DNA of 64,000 nucleotides from Kineothrix sp. MB12-C1 (GTDB lineage: Bacteria > Bacillota > Clostridia > Lachnospirales > Lachnospiraceae): the NCBI RefSeq assembly GCF_030863805.1, contig NZ_CP132957.1:2852001-2916000 (forward strand), written 5' to 3'. This document shows, in pieces, positions 45,379-53,925 of the stretch. The notes under the pieces were generated by a model. The model did not search any database. It worked only from the letters and a program-made list of their open reading frames with translations, and was not told the DNA's origin. The number at the start of each line of letters is the position of its first letter. Position 1 is the stretch's first letter. Position numbers and translations under genes: made by a program.

Positions 45379-46590
45379 ATGGAAGTGATAAGAAATATTA
45401 CGCCGGATATTGTTTGGGTAGGGGGCAGTGATGTTCGTCTGGCGTTATTTGAAAATATGTTCCCGCTGGACAATGGGGTGAGTTATAATTCTTTTTTGAT
45501 TTCAGATGAAAAAACAGCAGTGATCGATACAGTGGATGAGGCGGTAGGAAGACGGTTTGTCGAGAATATTAAGGCATCCTTAAATGGCCGTTCTCTGGAC
45601 TATCTCATTATTAATCATATGGAGCCGGATCATTGTGCGAATATTGATGAGATATGCCGCTTATTTCCGGAAGTTAAAATCGTAGGGAATAAGAAGACAT
45701 TTCAGATGATCGAGCAGTTTTATGATATCGATATTTCCGGCCGTACGCTGGAAGTAAAAGATGGAGGCAGCCTTAGCCTGGGAAAACACGAGCTGCGATT
45801 TGTTTTCACGCCTATGGTTCATTGGCCGGAGGTCATGTTCACATACGATGTACATGATAAGGTATTGTTTTCAGCGGATGCATTCGGTACCTTTGGTACA
45901 TATAAGGGGAATATCTTCAGTGATGAAGCTGATTATGAGGAACTTTATCTGAAGGAAACGAGAAGATATTATGCCAATATCGTAGGGAAGTACGGTATGC
46001 AAGTACAGGCGGCGATGAAGAAAGTGGCGGATATGGATATTCAGATGATTTGTCCATTGCACGGTCCGGTTCTCCGCGGGGATGATAAGGATATGCTGTT
46101 GGATAAGTATAAGCTTTGGAGTGCTTATCTGCCGGAGGAAAAGGGTGTGATGATCGCTTACGCGTCCATGTATGGTAATACGGAGAATGCAGTACAGCTT
46201 TTGTCCAACCTTCTGGCGCAGAGCGGCGTTAAGAATATAAGGATGTATGATGTATCCAAGACACATTTTTCTGAGATAGTAGCGGATTCCTTTCGTTTCA
46301 GCCATTTAGTGTTCGCATCTCCTACCTATAATCTGAAGCTCTATGGCGGTATGGAGGCAGTGATTCGCGACTTGGCAGCTTTGAATGTACAAAATAGGAC
46401 ATTTAGCGTGATTGGAAATGGCTCATGGTCACCGGCAGCCGGTAAGATTATGTCAGGGATGTTGGCAGAGATGAAGAATATGACTCCTATTGGAGAGACC
46501 TTGGAGATTAAATCAGCCTTGAAAAAGGAACAATATCCTGAGCTCGAGAAGTTGGCTCTGGCCATCGCGGATTCGGTATCTAACGGATAA
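45379..46590 (+). CDS. Flavodiiron protein (FprA, A-type flavoprotein)
   Basis: A 403-residue protein. The metallo-beta-lactamase-like domain (1-250) has the diiron ligands HMEPDHCANID (H-x-E-x-D-H, about residue 80), a His around HWPEVM and a late His in CPLHGPVLRG. The flavodoxin domain (255-400) begins IAYASMYGNTENAV. Such proteins reduce O2 to water (or NO to N2O) and protect anaerobes. No rubredoxin gene is adjacent. RBS GGAAAGGAG. Confidence 0.93.
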   Translation: MEVIRNITPDIVWVGGSDVRLALFENMFPLDNGVSYNSFLISDEKTAVIDTVDEAVGRRFVENIKASLNGRSLDYLIINHMEPDHCANIDEICRLFPEVKIVGNKKTFQMIEQFYDIDISGRTLEVKDGGSLSLGKHELRFVFTPMVHWPEVMFTYDVHDKVLFSADAFGTFGTYKGNIFSDEADYEELYLKETRRYYANIVGKYGMQVQAAMKKVADMDIQMICPLHGPVLRGDDKDMLLDKYKLWSAYLPEEKGVMIAYASMYGNTENAVQLLSNLLAQSGVKNIRMYDVSKTHFSEIVADSFRFSHLVFASPTYNLKLYGGMEAVIRDLAALNVQNRTFSVIGNGSWSPAAGKIMSGMLAEMKNMTPIGETLEIKSALKKEQYPELEKLALAIADSVSNG

Positions 46591-46637
46591 GGCATCAGTT
46601 CAATAAAAATGTAATAGAATGTTTCGAAAATGAGTGG

Positions 46638-48212
46638 GTGAAGCGGTTGGAAAACAACAATAAATCTAGAATTTATAAAATACTGTCTGAATTAAATCAG
46701 ATGAAGTGGCATCTTGTGCTAAAGGGTATTTTGACGGGTGTGTTTGTTGGCCTTTTGGTAGTTCTGTATCGGCTGGGAATTGAATACGGAACGGAGGAAG
46801 CGGTAAAAATATATGCTTTTCTTAAAATGAATCCGCTTATGATTTTGCCATGGGCTTTTCTGGCCGTTGGAGCAGGATTGCTTATCGCATGGTTGATTAA
46901 GCTTGAACCTATGGCATCAGGAAGCGGGATTCCACAGGTAGAAGGACAGCTAATCTATGGATTCAGAATTAAATGGTATACAGTTCTTTTCGTTAGGTTC
47001 ACTGCGGGAATGATAGCATCTGTATTCGGCCTTTCTCTCGGTAGGGAGGGCCCTTCCATACAAATAGGAGCGTCGGGCGGTCAGGCTTTGGCGAAGAAGA
47101 TAACCAAAAATAAGCTGGAAGAAAACTATCTTATGACAGGAGGGGCGGCAGCCGGCTTATCCGCAGCTTTTAATGCGCCGCTTTCAGGTATTGTTTTTGC
47201 GCTTGAAGAAGTACATAGAAGTTTTTCGGGATTAGTGCTCATCGCTGCTACAGTGGCGGCGTTAACAGCCGATGTCGTATCTAAATCTTTTTTTGGACTG
47301 AAACCGGTTTTTGATTTTGCAGAGGCCCCGCCGTTACCCATTGGTCATTATGCCTGGCTTTTGCCATTGGGAATTGTTTCCGGTATCATTGGCGCATTAA
47401 TGAATAAAGCCTTACTCGGCTTTCAAACGGCATATAGTAAGCTTCCTTGGTTCGTACGCCCGGTTATTGCATTGGTCATTGCATTGCCATGCGGACTTTT
47501 TCTGCCTCAGATTCTGGGCGGAGGCGCCAATTTAGTGGAATTGGCAGGAACGGCAGATAGCGGTGTGTCCATATTGCTTGGTTATCTTGTAGTAAAGTTA
47601 TTATTTACGTGCATATGCTTCGGCAGTGGTGCGCCCGGCGGAATATTTATGCCGATTTTGTCTGTGGGCGCATTGTCAGGTGGCTTGGTCGGGTTGATTG
47701 CCATGAGTTTTGGACTTCCGTCGGTATATATACCTGAATTTGTCATATGCGGTATGGTGGGAGTGCTGTCGGGTGCGGTAAAAGCTCCCGTGACAAGTAT
47801 TCTGTTGGCGACTGAGATGACAGGAGCCCTTACGCACTTGTTGCCTGTGGCGGCTTGTTCCTTTATCGCGTTATTTTTGTCTGATAGCGTGAAGGTAACT
47901 CCGATCTATGAAGCGCTGCTTCGGCGCCTTGAAAAAGCCCATGGAGAAATCATAAAAAATGATAAAGCCGGCAGCCTTGTTGAGATTCCCGTTGAAATAG
48001 GAAGTATGGTTGCGGGAAAACACATCAATGCAGTCGAGTGGCCGCGAGGGATATTAATCGTTGGTATACATAGAGGAGATATAGACATTATACCTAATGG
48101 CAATACGGAAATTAAACCTGGCGATTATCTTGTGGTTGTATCCTCTGAATGTACTTACGATACGGTAAGTGCCGGTATGAGGGGATTGTGCTATAATAAT
48201 AGCTGTGAGTGA
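46638..48212 (+). CDS. ClC-type Cl-/H+ exchange transporter with TrkA-C domain
   Basis: A 524-residue protein with GTG at 46638 or TTG at 46647 as start; neither has a good RBS. Selectivity motifs: GSGIPQVEGQ, GREGPSIQIG (with the gating Glu) and GSGAPGGIFMP. A second Glu is present in FALEEVHRSF at the position of the internal proton Glu, so H+-coupled exchange rather than a channel is expected. Residues about 440-520 form a cytoplasmic TrkA_C-type domain. It ends at a terminator (48252). Confidence 0.9.
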   Translation: MKRLENNNKSRIYKILSELNQMKWHLVLKGILTGVFVGLLVVLYRLGIEYGTEEAVKIYAFLKMNPLMILPWAFLAVGAGLLIAWLIKLEPMASGSGIPQVEGQLIYGFRIKWYTVLFVRFTAGMIASVFGLSLGREGPSIQIGASGGQALAKKITKNKLEENYLMTGGAAAGLSAAFNAPLSGIVFALEEVHRSFSGLVLIAATVAALTADVVSKSFFGLKPVFDFAEAPPLPIGHYAWLLPLGIVSGIIGALMNKALLGFQTAYSKLPWFVRPVIALVIALPCGLFLPQILGGGANLVELAGTADSGVSILLGYLVVKLLFTCICFGSGAPGGIFMPILSVGALSGGLVGLIAMSFGLPSVYIPEFVICGMVGVLSGAVKAPVTSILLATEMTGALTHLLPVAACSFIALFLSDSVKVTPIYEALLRRLEKAHGEIIKNDKAGSLVEIPVEIGSMVAGKHINAVEWPRGILIVGIHRGDIDIIPNGNTEIKPGDYLVVVSSECTYDTVSAGMRGLCYNNSCE

Positions 48213-48251
48213 TTTTTCTGAATGAATTTGATAATTTGATATTTTTAATTT

Positions 48252-48282
48252 GCCGTAGGATTTGGAACCTATGGCTTTTTTA
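48252..48282 (+). terminator. Terminator after the ClC gene
   Basis: GCCGTAGG pairs with CCTATGGC (one G-U), followed by TTTTTTATG. Confidence 0.7.
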
Positions 48283-48347
48283 TGTAATAGAAAATACCTT
48301 GTTACAGTAAAGTGAAAAAGTATTTTAAGAAAAGTTTACATTTTTTG

Positions 48348-48376
48348 TTGCCACGTTTTGTATATTATGCTACAAT
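48348..48376 (+). promoter_or_regulatory. Promoter of the ACT-hom-kinase operon
   Basis: TTGCCA (48348-48353), a 17-bp spacer and TACAAT (48371-48376), about 70 bp before the ACT gene. Confidence 0.65.
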
Positions 48377-48444
48377 ATCTTTCATCGACACACAAGTGTC
48401 CGTAGTGGGTGAACAGTTAACGACGAAGGATGAAAGGTGTTTGC

Positions 48445-48888
48445 ATGGATACAGCGAATGGATATTTTGTTGTAAAGAAGAAGGCGATTCCAGAAGTGCT
48501 GTTAAAGGTCGTAGAAGCGAAGCGCCTTTTAGAGACTGGAAAGGTGCAGAGTGTGCATGAAGCCACGGAACGGGTAGGCATCAGCAGAAGCTCTTTTTAT
48601 AAATATAAGGATGATATCTTTCAGTTTCACGATAATGCACAGGGAACGACGATTACACTTACCTTTCAGATGGATGACGAACCGGGACTTTTGTCGGATG
48701 TACTGAAGGTAATTGCAGATTTTAAGGCCAATATACTTACGATTCATCAGAGTATTCCTATCAATGGGGTGGCTTCGCTAAGCATCAGCGTACAGGTGCT
48801 CCCGACGACAGAGGATGTGTCGGAGATGCTCGAATCACTCGAGAAAAAGCAGGGAGTTCATTACGTCAAAATATTGGCGAAAGAATAA
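48445..48888 (+). CDS. UPF0735 ACT domain protein (PheB-like)
   Basis: ATG 48445 after GAAAGG gives 147 residues, the usual length. An N-terminal helical segment with GKVQSVHEATERVGISRSSF (HTH-like) precedes a C-terminal ACT domain (TLTFQMDDEPGLLSDVLKVI). ACT domains bind amino acids. Its place 33 bp upstream of hom suggests it senses threonine or another aspartate-family amino acid, but its targets are unknown. Confidence 0.88.
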   Translation: MDTANGYFVVKKKAIPEVLLKVVEAKRLLETGKVQSVHEATERVGISRSSFYKYKDDIFQFHDNAQGTTITLTFQMDDEPGLLSDVLKVIADFKANILTIHQSIPINGVASLSISVQVLPTTEDVSEMLESLEKKQGVHYVKILAKE

Positions 48889-48921
48889 AAGTCCAAAGGC
48901 GGACGGAGCGGAGGAGATCAA

Positions 48922-50127
48922 ATGATAAATGTAGCAGTTTTGGGATATGGTACGGTAGGCAGCGGTGTGGTGGAAGTTATTGAGAAGAATAAGGAAGAGA
49001 TCAGTAAAAAGGCAGGAGAAAAGCTGAATATCAAGTATATTCTCGATTTAAGGGACTTTCCGGGAGATCCTTATGAGAATAAGGTCGTACACGATGTAGA
49101 TATTATTTTAAATGATCCGGAAGTAAATGTTATTTGCGAAACGATGGGCGGAATTGAACCGGCCTATACCTTTTCCAAAAGAGCACTGACAAGCGGTAAA
49201 AGTGTCTGTACCTCGAATAAAGAACTGGTGGCTAACCATGGGCCTGAATTGATCCGTCTGGCGAAGGAGAATAATTGCAACTATTTATTTGAGGCCAGTG
49301 TGGGTGGAGGTATTCCGATTATCCGTCCTATGAATTATTCGCTGACGGCAGAGAAGATCGATGCGATTACCGGTATCTTAAATGGTACGACGAACTATAT
49401 TTTATCCAAGATGGCGGCAGAGGGTGCGGACTTTGAAGATGTATTAAAAGAAGCACAGGAAAAGGGGTATGCGGAGCGCAATCCGGAAGCCGATGTAGAG
49501 GGATATGATGCATGTCGTAAGATTGCAATTTTATCGTCTCTCATGACAGGGAAGAATGTCAGATATGAGGAAATATATACAGAAGGTATCACGAAAATAA
49601 CCGCTACGGATTTCATATATGCCAAGGCGATGGGGCGTTCTATTAAGCTGCTCGCTCTCAGCCGGGAAACGGAAGGCGAATTCTATGCGATGGTAGCTCC
49701 GTTTATGATTTCTGTAGATCATCCGTTATATAGTGTAAATGATGTGTTCAATGCGGTATTCGTACATGGAAATATGCTGGGAGATTCTATGTATTATGGC
49801 AGAGGCGCCGGAAAGCTTCCTACAGCCAGTGCGGTAGTATCCGATGTAGTGGATTGTGCGAGACATGTGGGCAGAACGATTATGTGCTTCTGGGATACGG
49901 AGAGCATAGAATTCACCGATATCGATCAGGTTAAGCATCGCTTCTTCGTCCGTACAAAAGCAGAGTTTGAAGGAAAAGCGCTTGAAGTGTTCTCATCCAT
50001 GGAAGTGGTGGAAGCGGATGTGGCAGGGGAATATGCTTTTGTTACCGATGAAATGACAGAAGGAGAATTCAAGGAGAAAGCGCAGCAGTTAGGTTGTGTA
50101 TTGAATCGAATTCGTATTGAACGTTAG
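48922..50127 (+). CDS. hom: Homoserine dehydrogenase
   Basis: A 401-residue enzyme: NAD(P)-binding VAVLGYGTVGSGVVEVI, catalytic-region SNKELVANHGPEL, FEASVGGGIPIIRPMNYSL, GILNGTTNYILSKM, and a C-terminal regulatory ACT-like domain (about 315-400). It reduces aspartate semialdehyde to homoserine. It is part of a threonine/lysine group with the putative kinase at 50258 and lysC at 51507. RBS GGAGG. Confidence 0.95.
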   Translation: MINVAVLGYGTVGSGVVEVIEKNKEEISKKAGEKLNIKYILDLRDFPGDPYENKVVHDVDIILNDPEVNVICETMGGIEPAYTFSKRALTSGKSVCTSNKELVANHGPELIRLAKENNCNYLFEASVGGGIPIIRPMNYSLTAEKIDAITGILNGTTNYILSKMAAEGADFEDVLKEAQEKGYAERNPEADVEGYDACRKIAILSSLMTGKNVRYEEIYTEGITKITATDFIYAKAMGRSIKLLALSRETEGEFYAMVAPFMISVDHPLYSVNDVFNAVFVHGNMLGDSMYYGRGAGKLPTASAVVSDVVDCARHVGRTIMCFWDTESIEFTDIDQVKHRFFVRTKAEFEGKALEVFSSMEVVEADVAGEYAFVTDEMTEGEFKEKAQQLGCVLNRIRIER

Positions 50128-50137
50128 AATAATTTAA

Positions 50138-50236
50138 GTAACTATTCAGCAGGTCTGCGCATTTACTGCGCTGATCGTAAGAATACATGGGAAAGCAATC
50201 TTTGCTTTTGTAATTGTGAAGGTACTGAACAGTTAC
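50138..50236 (+). repeat. GTAACTGTTCAG-family element, 99-bp copy
   Basis: Left end GTAACTATTCAGCAGGTCTG, middle TTTACTGCGCTGATCGTAAG, an inner hairpin GAAAGCA/TTGCTTT, and right end GGTACTGAACAGTTAC. It separates hom from the next gene, and its right end touches that gene's leader. Confidence 0.8.
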
Positions 50237-50257
50237 CAAGAAAAGAGGAAGCGGGAT

Positions 50258-51460
50258 ATGAAATATATTATCGTACTAGGCGATGGTATGGCGGATGAAC
50301 CGATAGAGGCATTAGGGAATGAGACACCCCTTGCTCACGCTAAGACACCTGTTATGGATAGCCTCAGCAAGCGGTCAGAAATAGGAATGGTGCATACAAT
50401 ACCAGAGGGAATGAGTCCGGGTTCCGATACAGCTAATCTATCTGTGTTAGGTTATGATCCGCAAGTGTATTACTCAGGACGTTCGCCGCTGGAAGCTCTT
50501 AGTATCGGCGTGCCTATGAAGGATACGGATATCGCCCTTCGCTGTAATATTGTGACGATATCGGAAGAGGATGTTCCCTTTGAAGAACGGACGATTATCG
50601 ACCATAGTTCCAGTGAGATCAGTACACAAGACTGTGCGGTCTTATTGGAAGCAGTAAGAAAAGAATTGGAAACAGAACCGTATCGATTCTATGTAGGAAC
50701 GAGTTATCGTCATTGCCTCATCTGGGATAAAGGAGACGTGGTGGAACTAACACCCCCTCACGATGTACTGACACAAGTTATCGGGCAATATTTGCCGAAG
50801 GATAAGGCACTGCGGGATATGATGGAGAAAAGTTATGAGGTTCTTGTCAATCATCCTATCAATATAGAGAGAAAGAAGCAAGGATTGAATCCGGCTAACT
50901 GCTGTTGGTTCTGGGGAGCCGGAACGAAACCCATGCTATCTTCTTTTGAAGAAAAGACTGGGAAAAAAGGAATGATGGTCTCAGCGGTAGACTTGTTAAA
51001 AGGAATTGCGGTAGGTGCGAAGATGGGAGTCAGCGTTGTAGAGGGAGCAAACGGAGGTTTGCATACGAACTACGAAGGGAAGACACAGGCCGCACTAAAA
51101 TCCATTTTAGAGGACGGATATGATTTCGTTTATATACATATCGAAGCGCCGGACGAAATGGGACATCAGGGAAGCGTGGAGCGAAAGGTTCAAGCGATTG
51201 AATATCTGGATGAGAGAGTGTTACGGCCTCTGACGAAGACATTGGATGAAGAAGGAAGCGATTACCGACTTCTTATATTGCCGGATCATCCGACGCCGAT
51301 TCGCATCAGAACCCATACATCTGAGAGCGTCCCCTATCTTCTGTATGACAGTACGGCACCGCGCAGTGAGGGATGGGGTTATAACGAAGCAGAAGCGAAA
51401 AAGAGTGGTAATTATGTTGCAAAAGGGCATGAATTGATCGATTACCTTTTTAGACGATAA
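50258..51460 (+). CDS. Phosphoglycerate-mutase-like protein, proposed homoserine kinase
   Basis: ATG 50258 gives 400 residues; the upstream in-frame GTG lies in the repeat. It belongs to the archaeal-type cofactor-independent phosphoglycerate mutase (ApgM) family: KYIIVLGDGMADEP (metal site), MSPGSDTANLSVLGYDP (active Ser region), HIEAPDEMGHQG and ILPDHPTPIRIRTH. A bacterial branch found with threonine genes has been proposed to be a homoserine kinase. Here it sits between hom and lysC and no ThrB-type kinase is seen, which favours that role. A mutase activity is the alternative. Confidence 0.85.
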   Translation: MKYIIVLGDGMADEPIEALGNETPLAHAKTPVMDSLSKRSEIGMVHTIPEGMSPGSDTANLSVLGYDPQVYYSGRSPLEALSIGVPMKDTDIALRCNIVTISEEDVPFEERTIIDHSSSEISTQDCAVLLEAVRKELETEPYRFYVGTSYRHCLIWDKGDVVELTPPHDVLTQVIGQYLPKDKALRDMMEKSYEVLVNHPINIERKKQGLNPANCCWFWGAGTKPMLSSFEEKTGKKGMMVSAVDLLKGIAVGAKMGVSVVEGANGGLHTNYEGKTQAALKSILEDGYDFVYIHIEAPDEMGHQGSVERKVQAIEYLDERVLRPLTKTLDEEGSDYRLLILPDHPTPIRIRTHTSESVPYLLYDSTAPRSEGWGYNEAEAKKSGNYVAKGHELIDYLFRR

Positions 51461-51506
51461 GAGAAAGATACGCTTTACGAAAAACATAGAACGAGGAGAC
51501 AAAGAA

Positions 51507-52826
51507 ATGAAAAAAGTAGTGAAGTTTGGCGGAAGTTCTTTAGCGAGTGCTGAGCAGTTTATGAAGGTAGGAAAGATCATCCATTCGGATAGTGAGAGAA
51601 AGTATGTGATACCTTCAGCACCCGGCAAACGCGATTCGAAGGATACGAAGGTAACGGATATGCTCTATGCCTGCTATGCGGCATCGGAAGCAGGGGCAGA
51701 TTTTAAACCTCTTATCAAAGCGATACAGGCGCGCTATGATGAAATTATCGATGGGCTTAATCTGGATTTATCCTTAGATGAAGAGTTCAAGACGATTGAG
51801 AAGAACTTCAAAGAAAAAGCAGGCGATAATTATGCAGCCTCCAGAGGTGAATATTTAAATGGTATTATTATGGCTGCTTATCTCGGTTATGAATTCGTAG
51901 ACGCGGCAACGGTCATTTTCTTCAATGGCAATGGTGAGTTCGACGCGGAGAAAACGAACACAGTGCTTTCAGAGCGTTTAAGTAAGATAGAAAGAGCAGT
52001 AATTCCGGGATTTTACGGAGCTTATGAGGATGGAAGCGTTAAAACTTTCTCCAGAGGCGGTTCTGATATCACAGGATCGATTGTTGCAAGAGCGGTAAAG
52101 GCATCGGCCTATGAAAATTGGACGGACGTATCAGGATTCCTAGTAGCTGATCCGAGAATTATCGATAAACCTATGGGCATCGATACGATTACTTACCGTG
52201 AGTTGAGAGAACTTTCCTATATGGGTGCTACGGTACTACACGAGGAAGCGATCTTCCCGGTAAGAAGGGAAGGAATTCCCATTAATATTCGCAATACCAA
52301 TGCGCCTGAGGATGAGGGAACCTGGATTGTGGAGAGCACCTGTCAGAAATCGAAATATGTCATTACGGGAATCGCCGGTAAGAAAGGTTTCTGCGCGGTG
52401 AATATCGAAAAAGATATGATGAATGCAGAAATTGGATTTGGGAGAAAAGTTCTTCAGGCATTTGAGGACTATGGAATTTCTTTCGAACACGTACCCTCCG
52501 GTATCGATACGATGACAGTATTCGTTCATCAGGATGAATTCATCGATAAAGAACAAAAGGTAGTATCGGCAATCCATCGCATGGCGAATCCGGACATTAT
52601 CGATATCGAGTCGGATTTGGCAATGATTGCAGTAGTAGGACGTGGAATGAAGTCCACTCGCGGAACTGCGGGAAGAATCTTCTCGGCGTTGGCACATGCG
52701 AATGTAAACGTGAAGATGATCGACCAGGGATCCAGTGAGCTTAATATTATCATTGGCGTTTCCGATGATGATTTTGAGAGTGCGATTCGGGCGATTTACA
52801 ATATTTTTGTGGAAGTTCAGTTGTAA
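51507..52826 (+). CDS. lysC: Aspartate kinase
   Basis: A 439-residue protein: VVKFGGSSLASAEQF, kinase core with FSRGGSDITGSIVARAVKA, then two C-terminal ACT domains (about 300-439, including AVVGRGMKSTRGTAGRIFSAL). It phosphorylates aspartate, the first step to lysine, threonine and methionine, and is expected to be feedback regulated. RBS CGAGGAGA. It ends 13 bp before a long palindrome that may also terminate transcription. Confidence 0.95.
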   Translation: MKKVVKFGGSSLASAEQFMKVGKIIHSDSERKYVIPSAPGKRDSKDTKVTDMLYACYAASEAGADFKPLIKAIQARYDEIIDGLNLDLSLDEEFKTIEKNFKEKAGDNYAASRGEYLNGIIMAAYLGYEFVDAATVIFFNGNGEFDAEKTNTVLSERLSKIERAVIPGFYGAYEDGSVKTFSRGGSDITGSIVARAVKASAYENWTDVSGFLVADPRIIDKPMGIDTITYRELRELSYMGATVLHEEAIFPVRREGIPINIRNTNAPEDEGTWIVESTCQKSKYVITGIAGKKGFCAVNIEKDMMNAEIGFGRKVLQAFEDYGISFEHVPSGIDTMTVFVHQDEFIDKEQKVVSAIHRMANPDIIDIESDLAMIAVVGRGMKSTRGTAGRIFSALAHANVNVKMIDQGSSELNIIIGVSDDDFESAIRAIYNIFVEVQL

Positions 52827-52839
52827 TAAGAGGGGGACG

Positions 52840-53014
52840 AAAACCAGCAGGTCCCGTGCATAAAATAATACCCCGCACACCGGAAAAAGACAAAATAAAG
52901 GGTGTCCGTATAAGTCAGACTTTGCAAGTCTGTCTTCTGTACGGACACTTTTTTATTTTGTCTTTTTAACGGTGCACTGTGGGTATTGTTTTATGCCTGT
53001 GACCTGTTGGTTTT
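52840..53014. repeat. Long imperfect palindrome 1 (175 bp)
   Basis: Symmetric about 52927: AAAACCAGCAGGTCC at the left pairs with GGTCACAGG/ACCTGTTGGTTTT at the right, and the match continues inward through GACAAAATAAA and GTGTCCGTA to CAGACTT/AAGTCTG. The 117-bp core (52869-52985) recurs inverted in palindrome 2, while the outer arms do not. Confidence 0.85.
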
Positions 53015-53037
53015 CTGATTGTGAAAAAGGAAGAACC

Positions 53038-53466
53038 CTAGGTGTGGCTGGTTGGTATATATTCGTGGGACAGGAGGCTGTAGATGGAGGCGTCCACGAT
53101 GCCTTGGTTACTGAAGTCGGCTTGGCGCAAGGTTCCTTCGTATGTTAGACCGCATTTTAGCATAACTTTACCGGAGTTAGGATTATTGGGGTCGTGTTGG
53201 GACTCGATGCGGTTTACTTTTATGTCGTTGAAAAGGAAAGGAATGATCCCTGTGAAGGCCTCGCTCACGATACCCTGATGCCACCATTTGCTTCCAATGC
53301 AGTAACATATCCATCCTTTTAAAATTTCTTCACTCGTCTTGACAGATTTATGCGTAGGCCATCTTAGAAATTTCGTAACTTTTTCATCGCTCGTCCAATT
53401 CCGAAAGGCGGCTTCAATATCCGCTTCTTCAAACCTACGGAGCAATAACCTATCCGTCTCAATCAT
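53038..53466 (-). pseudogene. GNAT acetyltransferase (RimJ/RimL-like) with internal in-frame deletion
   Basis: ATG 53466 (MIETDRLLLRRFEEADIEAA) follows AAGGGA; 142 residues against about 175-185 usual. N-terminal part ends at EEILKGWI and jumps straight to CYCIGSKWWHQGIVSEAF, so about 40 residues covering the central beta strands are missing. The acetyl-CoA loop region (KWWHQGI) and NRIESQHDPNNPNSGKVM remain. The missing strands form the core of the fold, so the protein is probably inactive. It lies between two inverted long palindromes. Confidence 0.65.
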
Positions 53467-53490
53467 AACTGTTCCCTTATGCTCCATCAA

Positions 53491-53648
53491 CCTTCCCCCC
53501 TAATAAAAAATTATTATCCATTATATTAAAAAGCATTATAGCACACCAATCCATGAATACAAGGCAAAAATAAAAATTTCTCCGTATTCCAATCCGTTCA
53601 TCATCCTCCCATACATAAACGCACCAGTGCAGTCGCGCCCTTCCTACC
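53491..53648. other. Intergenic stretch upstream of the GNAT pseudogene
   Basis: Contains an A/T-rich probable promoter for the minus-strand GNAT remnant. A minus-strand frame of 71 codons (53477-53692) crosses it but has no clear RBS and starts inside the palindrome; not called as a gene. Confidence 0.4.
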
Positions 53649-53841
53649 GCAGCCATAATACAGCCGCCCATCGAAGCAACAGAAATACCCACAGTGCACC
53701 GTTAAAAAAACAAAATAAAGAAGAGTGTCCGCAAAGAAGACAGACTTGCAAAGTCTGACTTCCGCGGACACCCTTCATTTTGTCTTTTTTCCGGTGTGCG
53801 GGGTACTTCTGTTGCTACGACGGGCAGCGTCCCATGGCGGC
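53649..53841. repeat. Long imperfect palindrome 2 (about 193 bp), inverted relative to palindrome 1
   Basis: Symmetric about 53749. The core 53686-53805 is the reverse complement of the palindrome 1 core with few changes (for example ACCCCGCACACCGG on the opposite side). The outer arms, GCCGCCCATCGAAGCAACAG and CTGTTGCTACGACGGGCAGC, pair with each other but differ from those of palindrome 1. Confidence 0.85.
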
Positions 53842-53924
53842 AACTACTTCTGTTGCTACGACGGGCAGCGTCCCATGGCGGCAACTACTTCTGTTGCTAC
53901 GACGGGCAGCGTCCCATGTCCAAC
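53804..53924 (+). repeat. Three 41-bp tandem repeats
   Basis: TACTTCTGTTGCTACGACGG units start at 53804, 53845 and 53886 and are identical except near the end of the last copy. The first unit is the right outer arm of palindrome 2. The array stops two bases before the stop codon of the minus-strand gene at 53926. Confidence 0.92.
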
Positions 53925-53925
53925 A

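Noticed and set aside
48312-48560. Plus ORF of 82 codons upstream of and overlapping the ACT gene
   Set aside because: It covers the promoter and overlaps the ACT gene in another frame; no RBS and no family resemblance.
53477-53692. Minus ORF of 71 codons upstream of the GNAT remnant
   Set aside because: The start lies inside palindrome 2 and there is no convincing RBS; sequence is composed of palindrome arm and promoter DNA.
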